NCBI GenBank assembly: GCA_023548195.1
Contig: JAJHZJ010000061.1
Span: 9,740,378 to 9,804,377 of the forward strand
DNA from: Bettongia penicillata ogilbyi
Lineage: Eukaryota > Chordata > Mammalia > Diprotodontia > Potoroidae
Length of the DNA: 64,000 nt
Direction of reading: 5' to 3'
Shown here: in pieces, positions 21,721-33,480 of the stretch
Layout: every line of letters begins with the position of its first letter
How positions within the stretch are numbered: position 1 is the first letter of the stretch
Made by a program: the position numbers and the translations under genes
The notes under the pieces: generated by a model
What the model was told of the DNA's origin: nothing
The model's database searches: none
The model's input: only the letters and a program-made list of their open reading frames with translations

Positions 21721-22334
21721 ACCAGTAGAGAACCCCCATCACCTCCTTTGTTACAACTATAGCTACCATTAGGAGATCATGATCTTGGTGAAAGTAGCTT
21801 AGTAAGTTGGGTAAAGATGGCGTAGTCCTGGAAGAACCTTTGAGAAGGACTTTGGTGGAATATAAGACCATCTTAGTTATCAGCCTATTAAATGTTAATC
21901 AGTCTCCTATCTTAAGGCGGGAGGGCTGGAGCTGATAGTCTCCTCCTGGGGATTTCTCTGCATTGCTTCTGCATTCTCCTGGCTTTCCTGACCTCATCAT
22001 GCTAGACCTGGGAGCTTCTCTCTTCTGTGCCAGTCTGGGTATTTTCCCCTTCTCCTATGATTCCCCATGGGATTGATAGTAGTTATGTTTAAACCTTATG
22101 CAATTCTCTTGCTCCTTGAATTGTTCCGTGGAGCCAGAGATTATGGTAAACTCAGTCCTCTATTTAGGGCATGGCCAGAACTATGTCCCTTACCTGAGTA
22201 TATGAATATGTTAAAATGGACTCCACACACCTCTACTGATGCGAGAGGGTCGTCAGTCCTGAATTCAAAAACAGCTTTTACCTGTGTCTCCAGCATTTGG
22301 GATTTCAGGAATATATTGCTTCCTTAAAGTCATT

Positions 22335-22440
22335 TTTTTTTTGGAGGGTTAAGCCCAGTATCTGAGGTAAATGTCTGAGGCTGGATTTGAACTCAGGCCT
22401 GGTAATTCCCATCCACTCAGCCACTAATGGCATCATATTT
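22335..22440 (-). mobile_element. SINE fragment, antisense
   Basis: It retains only 'tctgaggctggatttgaactcaggcctgg' and the following head region of the marsupial SINE. Confidence 0.6.
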
Positions 22441-22879
22441 AAAATTATTTGACTTTCAGGTGGGGATAAAATTTGCTTAGCTTTAATGGAGTTTTTTTTT
22501 CCTGGTAGGTAACAGTAACAATACAATCAAACACTTATGGATTTGTGATTTCATAGATTTTGATATTCTCTTCAGCTCCACAGATTGTAACTCATCCATG
22601 CTTGCCCATTCTGTGAGACCCTTGACCATATCCACTCATAAGTGCCATAGTGGGATCCACCTTGCTTTGAGGGGCCATCTTTGCTTTTTCCTGAGATCTT
22701 CAAGATACCAGTGGGAGCACTCTTATGGGACACCTTTCATCCCTTTTCTCTGCAAGGCAACCAACCCATTTTTCTTTGCCTATCATAAATTTCCTTTTTA
22801 CTTTATGATGATAAAATAACAATAACAAAATAATGAGTCAGTGTGTAATAGCGTATAACTGCTTTCTGCTGGACTTTGT

Positions 22880-23045
22880 AAGGTAAGTAAGTAGTGCAGG
22901 AATCATTTACAATAGAGGAAAGTGAGGTTTCTGAGAAATTTAACAATTTTACCACAGTCATCCTGCTTGTAAGTGTTACGGCATTGCACTCTTGGAACTG
23001 AAACCCATGTCATCTCCAAGACTGTCATATCACTCTGCCTTTTCT
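22880..23045 (-). mobile_element. MIR-type SINE relic, antisense
   Basis: Reversed MIR core ('gaggaaagtgaggtttctgag', 'cttgtaagtg', 'ctgaaacccatgtc'). Confidence 0.55.
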
Positions 23046-23639
23046 GGTAAACCTTTGGGAACTTTGTTTTTATCTATTTCCTTATTTTTCTTCTTGTGCC
23101 CCAAGAAGTCTTTTTAAGAAATCATACCAGAATCTTGATTTGAAAAAGAAATATTTAATGTATTTTATGACCTACGAATCTTTTAGGAGAATTGCAGGTT
23201 TTTTCCTTGATCTTGCCTGTAAGGCATTAATTCACCTGTGGCAGTATTTGCAAAGTTGTATTTACTTGATCCTTATTGTTATGAATATTTCACGGTAGCA
23301 GCATGCTGGCTGTAGGAAAGACTTGCTGGACAAAGTAACAAACTTGGTTGTAAAGCTTGCTTCGTAAATGCTTAGAAGAAAGTTTCTTAGTTGATTGCTT
23401 ATGAAATTAATGACTGGGCTTTTTTGAGCCTGAAAAACTGAAGAGTAATTGTATTTTTGATGAATAAATAAAACTTAGAGTTATAGCTTTGTAACTGAAT
23501 AATCAGTATCATAAGATACTGAAAGAAGATGAATTTTGAAGATTTCAGTGTTAATGATTGCCAATCCTTTTTAAATTTCTCACCTTTTAGGTGTAGGAAG
23601 CAATGAAAAGTAAGATTTGGGTGGAAAAGGCATGAAATT

Positions 23640-24300
23640 GGAAGCCATTGAATCTTAGTGTTGGTAGGGACCTCAGAGACTCAAAACTATTTTCATCATC
23701 ATATTAAGATGTTTTAATTTCTAATATGATAATTATCAATAAATATAACCCATATGTGAGCTATTTGAGGGATCCTTAATAATTTTTAAGAATGTAAAGG
23801 CTAAAGAATTTTAGAACCACTGATCGAATCCAGTTCATTCCTGTACAAGAAACACTGCCTTCAGCATTCCTGATAAGGAGTCATCATTCTGCTTTGACTG
23901 GAAGTCCCACAGTGAGAGGAGCCCTCTACCTCTTCCTTTGGAGGTAGCCAGTTCCATTTATGGAGAGCTAATTGTTAGAGAAAATTTTTCCTTACATCAC
24001 ATCTAAATTCCTGTTGTTACCACTTCTACTCTTTGATCCTATCTTGCTCTACCCTCTGAGGACAAGTAAAATTAAATTAATTCCCCTGTTGCCTGACAAT
24101 CCTTTAGATACTTGATGACAGTTATCACATTCCCCTAAATGTCTGTTTTCCCATATACTTTCAACTGATGTTTGATCAGTGTAAGGCCTTTAGCCGTTCC
24201 CATCTCCCTCAAGATGCTCAATCTTACCAATTTGTGCTTTCTGAGGTGAGGCACAGAAAAGGGAATGACTTCTCCTAATTTTACATATCTTGTGTTAGGA
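23640..24300 (-). mobile_element. L3/CR1-type LINE fragment, antisense
   Basis: In reverse it follows the mammalian L3 3' region: 'ctgcttt-actggaagtcccacagtgagaggagccctctacctc', 'ttagagaaaatttttccttacatca', 'tagatacttgatgacagttatcacattccccta'. About 650 bp, strongly diverged. Confidence 0.7.
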
Positions 24301-24339
24301 GGTCTGGCTTTTTATCAAAATAAAAAATATGCAATTTAT

Positions 24340-24640
24340 GATTTAGACCATTCATCATATGGCTCCAATCTGGCTTTCTAAATTTATTTCCCATCTCACT
24401 GCCTGATGCAATTCTCCATTCCAGCAGAACTGGTTTACTTACTGTCTCTCATGCAAGACATCCCATCTCCAGTCTACATTCCTTTATATAAGTTGTCCCC
24501 CATGCCTAAAATATTCTGTCTCTTCAAATGTTTTGCATGTTTTTTTAGTGAAACTTTCCTTCTCCCTCATTATTTTGTATTTACTTGTGTATGTGTGTTC
24601 CTAATGCTTGGTACATTGTAGATGCTGTTCTTGGTGAATT
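24340..24640 (+). mobile_element. L2-type LINE fragment, sense
   Basis: Sense L2 3' region with 'tggctccaatctggctttc', 'ctgatgcaattctccatt' and a weak terminus near 24600 ('gcttggtacattgtagatgctg'). Confidence 0.5.
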
Positions 24641-25049
24641 GTCCCAATTACAGAATTCCTGACTTTGCAGCTCTCTTAACTCAGTAACCTCAAGAAATTT
24701 GGAATGATTTTCTGAAACAATTTTCTCATTTCAATTTATTCTTCATTTTTTCTTTTAAAATTGAGATTTTATTTTATTTTATTAAGATCTTTGATTTCGA
24801 CAGATGCAAAACATTGAGTGGGCATTGATGCAATTTGCACCACTCCCAAATGAAGCTTCAATAATATTAAAATGTAATTGTAAATATTTAACAAAATAAA
24901 AATAACAGTAGAACATAGATAGTGTTAACTTATTCTTTTCTTAGTCAATATCCCACCTCAGAGATCCCTCTATATGGTTTACTTCTATTTGAGTTACCAG
25001 TAAGGGACTCTGGGTGTTAAATTTCCTCCACTGATGCTGAGTAACAACT

Positions 25050-25310
25050 TATTTCAGTCAATAAGCATTTATTTATTAAGTATCTGCTAGGTACCAGTAA
25101 CTATTCTAAGCTCTAGGGATACAAAGAAAGGCAGAAGACAGTCTCTACTCGTGAGGAGCTCACAGTCTAATGGGGGAGATAACATGCTAACAACCGTGTA
25201 CAAACAAGCTGTATACAGGATAAATAGGAAATAATGAACAATTAAGAGATTCAGAAAGGATACCTATAGAAGTGGGGTTTTAGCTGGGATTTAGAATCTT
25301 AGGGCATTGC
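25050..25310 (-). mobile_element. L2-type LINE fragment, antisense
   Basis: Reversed L2 terminus ('agcatttatttattaagtatctgctaggtacc') followed by 'gtgaggagctcacagtctaatgggggagataacatgc', and then the segment seen also at 14240-14390. Confidence 0.7.
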
Positions 25311-26215
25311 TTGGGGGGACATGGAGAATTAAAGGCAACTTAGTCCAAGTGTGTGTCAGATGCAGGGAGCCAGATCTTAATGTCTCCAAAGGCCAACCAT
25401 CTCCTCCCGAAGCCAATGGCCTCTTGATTCATTTATTAGGTACATTTTAAAGAATCTTAACATACAATATAAGGCATAGGGACACAGGTGAAATACAAGT
25501 CCCTTGAAAGAAAAGGGGCTTAAATATTTTCAAGATTGACTCTGTAATCTAATTCCATCTAAGCTCACAAGCTTGATAAGGATAAACTGCTTCATTGGGA
25601 AACTGTTTGATTGAGGAGATCAAAGATCAGACTTGTAAAAAACCTATAGAGGGCAGCCTTCTACGTATTTACTTGAATGCAGAAGAGAAATGGCTCAGCC
25701 TTTGTGCAGTAGAGGAAAGTGGCTGATTGACCATGTGAACTCCTGCTGCTGAGCTGGTTTTCTGCACTGCTTTCTGAAGACAGGTGCACTGGTTTCTGAA
25801 GACAGATACACAGTTTTCTCAGCGGATGAGTTTGTAGACTGGGGAAATGGTTCTCTGCTTTATTTGGTCATGAGCCATGACTTACTTTCTCCTTCTAGCC
25901 CCAAAGGACCTATAACCTACTATGTGAGGTGGCAGAAGGGGAAAAAAAAATCAATAATAACCCTTTGTCACCTTTAGTTATGTAGGATTGCAGGTTTTTC
26001 AGGGTGGTCAGATTACAAGAGTACTACACCTAATGCTGTTAATTGGTTCCTTGAAATAATTATTATCGTTATTATTGTATTAATGTTATTAGGTAAAAAA
26101 TCCAAGAACTGGGTGTCGGTGGGTGATTGACATTAGCAGCAGGGCTGCTCCAGTGGTATTTGACAAGTTCTCCATTCTAACAATGTTAACAATGATGTAA
26201 AGCTGGTTAGGTCAT
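25311..26215. other. Intron 1, nothing named
   Basis: No gene. A small imperfect duplication of 'tgcactg-tttctgaagacag' occurs near 25766-25805. Confidence 0.35.
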
Positions 26216-26219
26216 TCTT

Positions 26220-26460
26220 TATGGGAGAGGTTTTTAACTGGGGGCACACAGAGCCACAAGGGCCCATACGTAGATTTCAGGGGTCCATATTTATTTTCAT
26301 TAAAGTCTAATTGAAATTTAGTATTTCTTTCAATTATTTCAAAACAATATTCTCTAGGTTTGAGATTCTGAAAGGTTATAAGTATGGAACAGTAAGAACC
26401 TATGATATTGTTTGCTTAGTTGATTTGGTTATACCTACAAAGATTAAAGGATGTCTTCAC
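26220..26460. mobile_element. Possible old DNA-transposon-like repeat
   Basis: 'ttttaactgggggcacacagagcc' and 'gtagatttcaggggtccatatttattttcatta' resemble a widespread mammalian repeat beginning TTCTTAACCTGGGG. A similar start appears at 63896-63910. Family not identified. Confidence 0.35.
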
Positions 26461-26474
26461 TGGCTATTTTCAAA

Positions 26475-26560
26475 CTAAAATTTTATATGTGTGTATGTGT
26501 AGATATAGCTATCTACATATACATACATTTATGTGTGTTATATATAGTTACATGTATACT
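26475..26560. repeat. TATG/TATA-rich microsatellite
   Basis: Degenerate alternation of TATG, TAGATA and TACATA. Confidence 0.7.
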
Positions 26561-26809
26561 CTAATAACATGGTAGATCTCTGATCTCATTGACTACTGTC
26601 CTAGGGTCTTGTGATGAAAGTGAAGCTTTTAAGGTAATTATAGAGTCACCACAATGAGAAAAGCTATTTTCCTCCTTTTTTTTCTCCAACCTAACTTCAC
26701 ATTTAAATGATAAAGATAGCTTTAATTTGTCCATTTATATCCTTCTGAGTAATAACTCAGTAATAACTTTAAGGACTTATGAAGAAACAGCCTTGTGGGG
26801 GTAGATAGA

Positions 26810-26955
26810 ACAAGCATGTATTATTCTCATACAGATAAGGAATCTGAGAGAGGGTAAGTGATGTGTTCATGATGATGCAAGGAAATGTTGGGGCCAAGAT
26901 TCAAAGCCAGGCCTTTTGACTATTAAGCCCTCATCACCCTTTCCAAGTAGCATGG
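26810..26955 (-). mobile_element. MIR-type SINE relic, antisense
   Basis: 'cagataaggaatctgagagagggtaagtgatgtgttcatgatgatgcaag' is a diverged reversed MIR core. Confidence 0.6.
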
Positions 26956-26959
26956 TAAA

Positions 26960-27150
26960 TTGTCCTTATTGGTTGTTATTTGTCCTTTGTTCTAGAAGAG
27001 GACCATGACATCAGGAAGGTGATGTCTTGATTTGTAAATGAATGGGATTACAGTGAGGCAGGGCTGTGTACAGCCTCACTTTCTCCTCCAGAGCCATCTG
27101 GGTCCAGTGACCAGATATAGATCAGGATGACTGGAGATGCCCCTTCCCCC
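26960..27150 (-). mobile_element. RTE-tailed SINE 3' part, antisense
   Basis: Third copy of the tail in this orientation: 'tgtcctttgttctagaagaggaccatgacatcag', 'cctcactttctcctccagagccatctgggtcc', 'atgactggagatgcccc'. Head missing. Confidence 0.85.
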
Positions 27151-27454
27151 ATTATTATTGAACGGTGTATTGTTTGGAAACCTCAGGAGTGTGCTAGAAC
27201 TTGTGGAAAGCAAACATGTGAGGTCAGAACTCTTGCTTGCTCTGAAAGGATACTTTACGCATCTCTGGTTCTCCAGAATGGATTTGGATGCAATGACGAA
27301 GCCAATTGTTTTTGATGTGGAGGCTGTGACATGGAGTCCCTCCCAGGTACCATTTGTGTTGCAAACAGGGCTTGGCTGACTGGCATTAACCAGTGATAAT
27401 GCACAGTGTGCCTTTGGAGCATTGAAGGACAGCAAAGCAGTAAGAGATGACTCA

Positions 27455-27645
27455 GGATTTAGAGATAGAAGGAACTCCTCCAGTTCAGCCTTCTTGTTTT
27501 ACAGATAAGGAACCTGAAACCCACAGAAATTATGTGACTTGTCAGATATAAAAAAGCAGAAAGTAGTGGAGCTTGCATTCAGACCCAGGTTCTCTGACTC
27601 CAAATCCAGAACTTTCCCCACTGTACAGTTTCTCAGAGGTCCTCT
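27455..27645 (-). mobile_element. MIR-type SINE relic, antisense
   Basis: 'ttacagataaggaacctgaaacccacag' and 'ttctctgactccaaatccagaactttccccactgtac' match the reversed MIR pattern. Confidence 0.65.
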
Positions 27646-28244
27646 TCATACAGAGCTCAGCCAGATAAAATGCTTGATAAAAGATGACAAAGAACCTTCC
27701 TTAGCCCCTGGAGTGCCTTGCCTTGGTCCCAGGAACAAAGAGGGGGCCTAGTTATAATTAATGCTTATTGTGACAATTTCCCTATACTGTGGATTTCTCT
27801 TCTTCTGTGAACCAAAGAAAATAACTCAGTCAACTTTTCCTGGACATTTGTCAGTGTTTACTTTCAGGTAAGGAAAATCCTAGATCAACATTTTCCAAGT
27901 GAACTATTCCATGGAATTTTTGAGCCAGAAATATTTTGATAGGGATACAGACAAGGTTTTGACCTGAGATTTCACTGGTGTAGGGAGCCACTGGAAGAGT
28001 AGTTTGGATTGTAATTCTAACGTGGATTGGCACCTTTTCTGCAATTCAGGAGTCTCAGGAGTTACTTATAGCACTGAGAGTTTTTGACTTACCCAAAGAT
28101 CACATAACTGGCATATAAGAGACTTTTGTGCTTTTCTAACTTTATCTGGCTCTATCTACCACTCCAGGCTTTGAAATAGTTTGTTGGAACCCATACATAC
28201 TCATCTGTGGAACTTCTGATTATAAAATGGGTCTGGAGTAATTT

Positions 28245-28345
28245 CAGGAGAAAAGGAGGAAATTAAATCTATTGTCAAAGTGGAAAAAATGGTTTTTGCA
28301 TGTAATTGGAGGAAAAATAAATATAAAATCATTAAAAAATCAAAC
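28245..28345 (+). mobile_element. Short L1 3' terminus, sense
   Basis: 'tttttgcatgtaattggaggaaaaataaatataaaat' near 28292-28328 matches the extreme 3' end of marsupial L1, followed by an A-rich tail. Confidence 0.65.
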
Positions 28346-28724
28346 TGGAAAAAACACTGTATTATCTTTAATCTTTAATAATTTAATATATAACTTAATA
28401 GTTTGAAGGGAAAATTCCCACTAATTGAATTTTTCTCATGGAAATCTCAGTATTTATTGTATGAAATGCATTTTGGGAAATGCTGGTGTCTTATTAGAGG
28501 TTCTAGTACTTTTTAACGATTTTCAAAATGTTATAAATTCTCTCTTGCTTGTTTTTGCAACTCTTTATGTTTTCTTAGAATGAAGTAGGTATGAAATAGG
28601 AGGATAGAGAAAAGCTCAATTCATATAGTCACTTGGATTTTTTGAGTGACTATCCAATTAGTGGATTATGTAAAAGTGTTTTGCAAACCCTTAAAGTTGT
28701 CTTAATGCTAGCTACTTATATATC

Positions 28725-28830
28725 TTGGATAATCAAGAGTTGAGTCAGAAAAACCTGAGTTTAAATCTTGCCTCTGATGCATACTAGTGACCTTGGGCAA
28801 GCCACTTTATCTCTCTGTGTCCCAGATAAT
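28725..28830 (+). mobile_element. MIR-type SINE relic
   Basis: 'gagtcagaaaaacctgagtttaaatcttgcctctgatgc' and 'gtgaccttgggcaagccactttatctctctgtg' are typical MIR core sequence. Confidence 0.75.
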
Positions 28831-30785
28831 TCTTAATCTTGAAAGTTGCAGGCAAGTTGCTGATTTGTATTTCTGGAGAGAGTTTTCACATTGAGAGCTC
28901 TCCATACTTAATAAATCACACAATGGAAATTGGTTTTCCACTCCTTCCCCTCCCCTCCAAAAAAACCAACCCAAAAAGAAAAAAAACCCAGCCCACTAGA
29001 TTTGATGTCAATGTTATGGTTCTTTGAATAAACCAGTTTGGTTTGTGGATTAGGGAATGCATATCATCAGATCAGTTCTCAGAACTAGGAATTGTAGCTT
29101 AAGGCTTTCCCTCTCCTGCCACCTCCACCCCCACATCTTTGGTGCTTCTGGTTTTTTTGCCACAATTCTTCATGTGTGGGAAGTGATTCCACAGCCATGG
29201 ATCAAAAGCAAGAAATATTATGATGTTGATTTTTTTTTCTCATGTGCTACACTTTCACCTTGAATGGATTGGCCTGAGACAGGCACCTTGTGCAGCCTCC
29301 CAGAATCCGTACACCCTACTGAGCCATACAGCTCTTAACCTGGAAGGGACACATGTATATTGGTACTTTCTTCAAAGAAACTCTTTGAAGTGCAAACATT
29401 TCCTTTCCTGAAAAGAAGGGAAATTGAAAATAAAACTTCTTGTTCCGTAGAGACAATGCGCTCTTGGATCAAAGGAACTTATAAATGGAGACTCAGGATT
29501 TTGGCCTTGAAATAGAGGTGTAACTGACCCAATAGCCAAGGATCTTGAGGACCATATTGGGATCTCTGAGTCTGGTGAGAGCGTACTTTGATTTCTAACA
29601 GGATCGTAGGATAGATATTGGGAATCTGATTAAGAAATTCCTGTGAGTTTGATTTATATCTAACACTTTATCCAGCTGGTTATTTCCTGGGTTTTGATCT
29701 TTTGATATGTATTTAGGGAAAATGTTTAAGTGAATAGTAATGTTTTCCCAGGGATGAAGAAGAATAATCTGCTTGATTCATGCATGGTTGTGGCTTGGTA
29801 TATCTCTCTTGGGGATTAATTCTGTGCTTTGATTAATGAAATACATCATGAAGTCAGTGAATACTTAGCTTTGGCTTTGAGGTGTTATTATTTTTGAAAG
29901 ACAGTGACACTTGGTTCTTAAAGGGCCAAGAAACTTTTCATGGGCAGGTATGTTAACAGAAGAAATCAGATTTAAACTTGGTTCACCTGCCAATAGTGTA
30001 AAGTCTGGTGGGACTGCCCATTGTGCTCACACATTCGAATGGTTCGTAGAGGCTTTTTCTTCTTTTAGCAGCAGAAGATTATATTTTGGTCTTCTACATT
30101 CTATATTATTTTTATTCTCTATATATTCCATATTATTGCCCTGAAATTATTTCAGTTACCCAGAAATACTTTATTGTAGTTTAAAAAAAGGTATAATCTC
30201 CTTTTCAAATAATGCTGGCTTATGGCAAAATGTCCAGTATAGATAGAAGTTAGATCTCCTGTTGGGGAGGATAGATTCAGCATTATGTAGGATGCTGTTT
30301 TTATTTAATGCCTTTGTTATTACCAACCTCTCAGATTCTGTTTGGGAATATTCTCTACCCCTGTAGAATGTATGCTTCTTGAGAGCAGGGGCTGTTTCAT
30401 TTAACTTTTTATGTCCATCGTACTTTATACATTGGAGGCTTGTTGATTGGTTATCAGTGGGATAGTATAAGCTATGTTTTTGTTTCTCTGACTTCCCCAT
30501 ATTCTATTGGGTTTATATAATAATACTGCTCAGTAGCATTACAAGGGGATATTTCTGCCCATAACATAAGCTTGGTTTGAGCTATGGGCCAGCAGTTCAT
30601 TGGTATGTATTGTTATTTTCCTGATGTGAGTGAGCCTAGCTCTAATAAGTCTTTCATAACTTTCATAATCATTCACTGGCAGCACCAGCTGCCACAACTC
30701 ATAACAATCCACTGCAAAGACTTGGCTTATGCAGAGAATAAATTCAGACAGAGAAGTTAGGAGCAAGCTAACAGAGATCCAAGAC
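28831..30785. other. Intron 1, nothing recognised
   Basis: About 2 kb without a repeat or gene that I can name. Short frames on both strands show no domain. Confidence 0.35.
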
Positions 30786-30789
30786 AGAA

Positions 30790-30960
30790 AGCACCTCAGA
30801 AGCTAAGATCAATTCCCTCATTTTACAGGTAAAGCAGCTGAGTCACTCAGTGTGACTTGCCCAAGGTCATAGAGCTAGTTAGTTGAAAAGTCAGGTACTG
30901 CACCCAGATTCTCTGACTCTGGGACCAGTGCTTTCCACATTATACCATGTTGCTTTTCTT
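30790..30960 (-). mobile_element. MIR-type SINE relic, antisense
   Basis: 'ttttacaggtaaagcagctgagtcactcagtgtgacttgcccaaggtcatagagctagtta' is a reversed MIR core. Confidence 0.75.
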
Positions 30961-31399
30961 TTTATGTGTGTGGGGTTCTCATTCCTAGAGGTTCTCAGGG
31001 TAAGAATTCTCAGATAAATATTTTGTGACCTTTAGGCAAAAATCCTTACTACAACTTAACCTCCCATTATCTACTGAAAATCAATAATTATTTCCATGAA
31101 TGCTATCAGGCTTAGATGGCAAGCCTTGTTTTAAATTACCTCAGTTGTCTGACCTTAGCTTACCTCCTTCTCCACTATTGTAGGAGACATCATTGGTCAG
31201 AGATTGATTTTGGGAGATTCTGAGGTGCTTATGTATATCAACTTCAAGTGTTTCTTAAAACTACTTTCACTTTTCTTAGGCTTAATTCACTTGGTTTGGA
31301 TATACGTGGACTCTGGCAATGTTGATGTGTTTTGTGGAAGAGGAAATCTTATTAAAACAATACTAGTTCGTAGAATCTTCAAGTTTCTTAGATTCATAT

Positions 31400-31465
31400 T
31401 TGATCAGTCAACGTTATTAAGCACCTACTATGTGCCAGACATGGTGCTAAGTTCTGATCAGTTGT
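31400..31465 (-). mobile_element. L2-type 3' end, antisense
   Basis: 'aacgttattaagcacctactatgtgccagacatggtgctaagt' is the reversed L2 terminus. Confidence 0.65.
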
Positions 31466-31514
31466 AAGAATGTTTGTATGTTACCAGGAATGATGATAAT
31501 AGTAAATAAAGGGG

Positions 31515-31730
31515 AGTGTAGAATAATGGATTGAGTGCTGGACTGCGTTAGAAAGGCTTGGTTGAAATCTTGCCTCATGAGCTGTGTGACTTTGGACAAG
31601 GTCACTTTAACTGACCCAAGCATCGGTTTTTTTCCTCATCTACAGGATGAGGTTAGTAGTATCTACTACCTCAGAGCCTTGTTGAGAGACTTAAATGAGA
31701 TGATCTTTATTAAAGCATTTTGCAAGTATT
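31515..31730 (+). mobile_element. MIR-type SINE
   Basis: Nearly full MIR: head near 31525, 'gagctgtgtgactttggacaaggtcactttaac' in the core, and the tail 'gttgagagacttaaatgagatgatc...attttgcaagtattaaa'. Confidence 0.8.
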
Positions 31731-31736
31731 AAAACA

Positions 31737-32092
31737 TTAGTGTCCCCAGAGTCTTGGTGCAGTTTTAAGTTAGTGAAGTTTAGCATTAATCGATCCATTA
31801 GTTAATCAAAACACTATGCAGGGTGTCCTGAAAGTCTTGGTCCAGTTTTAAGATACTAAAATTTAGCTTTAATTTTAATTTATTAATTAAAACACTATGC
31901 AGTGTGTTCTGAAAGTCATAGTAGTTTTCAGATACTATTATCTTGGCTTTAGTTGCAATGAATGAATGAATGAATGAATGAAACCACCATACAGGGTGTT
32001 CTGAAATTTCTTCCTCTTGGTGTAGTTTCAAGTTATTAACCCTAAAGCAAAGCTTCAAGAGCTTAAAACTTGGGACTTTTGGGACACTCTGA
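31737..32092 (+). mobile_element. Mariner-type MITE with tandemly repeated left ends
   Basis: Four direct units start at about 31737, 31819, 31900 and 31992 with variants of CAGGGTGTCCTGAAAGTCTTGG, spaced 81, 81 and 92 bp. A single inverted end, complementary to the start, closes the array at 32069-32091 (CTTGGGACTTTTGGGACACTCTG reads the start motif on the other strand). The last unit alone (31992-32091) therefore has the inverted-repeat form of a mariner MITE. The third unit contains a (TGAA)n expansion at 31958-31982. Confidence 0.65.
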
Positions 32093-33010
32093 ATCTGTGT
32101 TATTATTGAGTACAAGGTTCAAGTAAATTGAAGGCTTCATTGTTCTGAGTAACATTTCATGAGTTCAATTTTGTTTTACTTGATAAAATCACACCCTAGT
32201 GGACCTATATATTGATAAATCATTTGGGAATAATTTTTAGGGACCAAGGTCATGGTGCCAACACAAAGGAGAAGAACAAAAGATAAATTGCTTAGTTCAT
32301 TGAAACAATGCCCTTTCCATTGGAAAACAGTGATGCTAGTGAGAATTCCATCCTGGTTCATTCAGAGCAGTCCCCAGTTGACCAAGATTTTAACGCAGAT
32401 GTGATTGGAATAATACCTTACTGTTGTCTGAAGCAAGAGTGGCTTGTAAAGACAAAGCATTTTCCTATAAATCCTCAACTTGGTGTTTTTAGCGGCTTAT
32501 GGCAGCTGTGATTCCTTTTCAAATCTCAGTGAGGAACTTTGGTGGATACTTTGACCAAACGCATCCCCTCCTTTTTGAGTAATCAGTGCATATAAAAATT
32601 TAGAAATGGTGCACAACTTTTGTTTCCCACTAACCAAATTCCTGAAGTCTTCAGCCGTGAAGTGCTTTCGTATCTTATTGGTAAGCCTCAGTCCTTATGG
32701 ACCTAGAAGGAACCTGGAACCTTAAGGGGGCTGCTAAGCTCTCCATTTCCGCAGATACTTAAAACTTTCTTCCAGAAGCTATGTGCTATTTGCGTGGGGT
32801 AACATTGAGGGTGAGGCAGGGCAGGGCAGGATGGAAGATTGGGAGAGGAGAGCAGAGTATAATTTTATGAGGGTATAGAATCCAGGGGATTTCTCTTTTC
32901 TCTTCCCGTAGTGGGGAAAGCCTAGCTTGGTCATCCAGGGGGCAAGGTGTGAATAATCCAAAAGCAAAAATGGAGAAATGAAGAATGGGTGAACCAAAAA
33001 TAGTTGAATT
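32093..33010. other. Intron 1, nothing recognised
   Basis: No gene or repeat named. Confidence 0.35.
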
Positions 33011-33014
33011 CTTT

Positions 33015-33150
33015 CTGGATAGAGCCTTGCACGATGGGGTCAGGAAGACCTGAGTTCAGATTCCAGTTCAGACCCGTGTAACCCATAACCTCTCAGTCCC
33101 TCAGGTTGATTGCGGTGGCCTCTGAGGTCCTTCCTCTCAATATCTGATAT
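33015..33150 (+). mobile_element. MIR-type SINE relic
   Basis: 'gatggggtcaggaagacctgagttcagattccagttcagac' and 'aacctctcagtccctcagg'. Head and core only. Confidence 0.6.
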
Positions 33151-33189
33151 GATTATGCAGTGTATCTTTCAGCCAAATTGGACTGCTAG

Positions 33190-33480
33190 CTCTTGCCTTC
33201 TGCCCCATGGCACCAGCCCCAAGCATCTGTACCAGAATTGTGTCATGGTTTTTAAAGCCCAGCTCAGCTGCCACCTTCCTCTCTGAAGGACGAAGTCTGT
33301 CTCCTTGATCTTAGAACAGTTTGCTTATTTTCTTTACCTCTATCAGGATGCCTTCTGGCTATCTTACTGATCTACCCCCATCCCTAACGTAACATACTAT
33401 TTGCTGGTAAGCTCCTAGAGACTGGGAACTATTGTTGCTCATTTCTGAATTCTCAGCACTTAGCCCCATGCTTTTAATGT
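33190..33480 (+). mobile_element. L2-type LINE fragment, sense
   Basis: 'aaagcccagctcagctgccaccttcctctctgaaggac' and 'ggtaagctcctagagactgggaactattgttgctcatttctgaattctcagcacttagcccc' follow the sense L2 3' UTR. Confidence 0.7.

Noticed and set aside
24404..24834. TGATGCAAT at 24404 and 24826
   Set aside because: Deep intronic, repeat-associated and far from the promoter. Treated as chance, and counted against the intronic motif at 18830.
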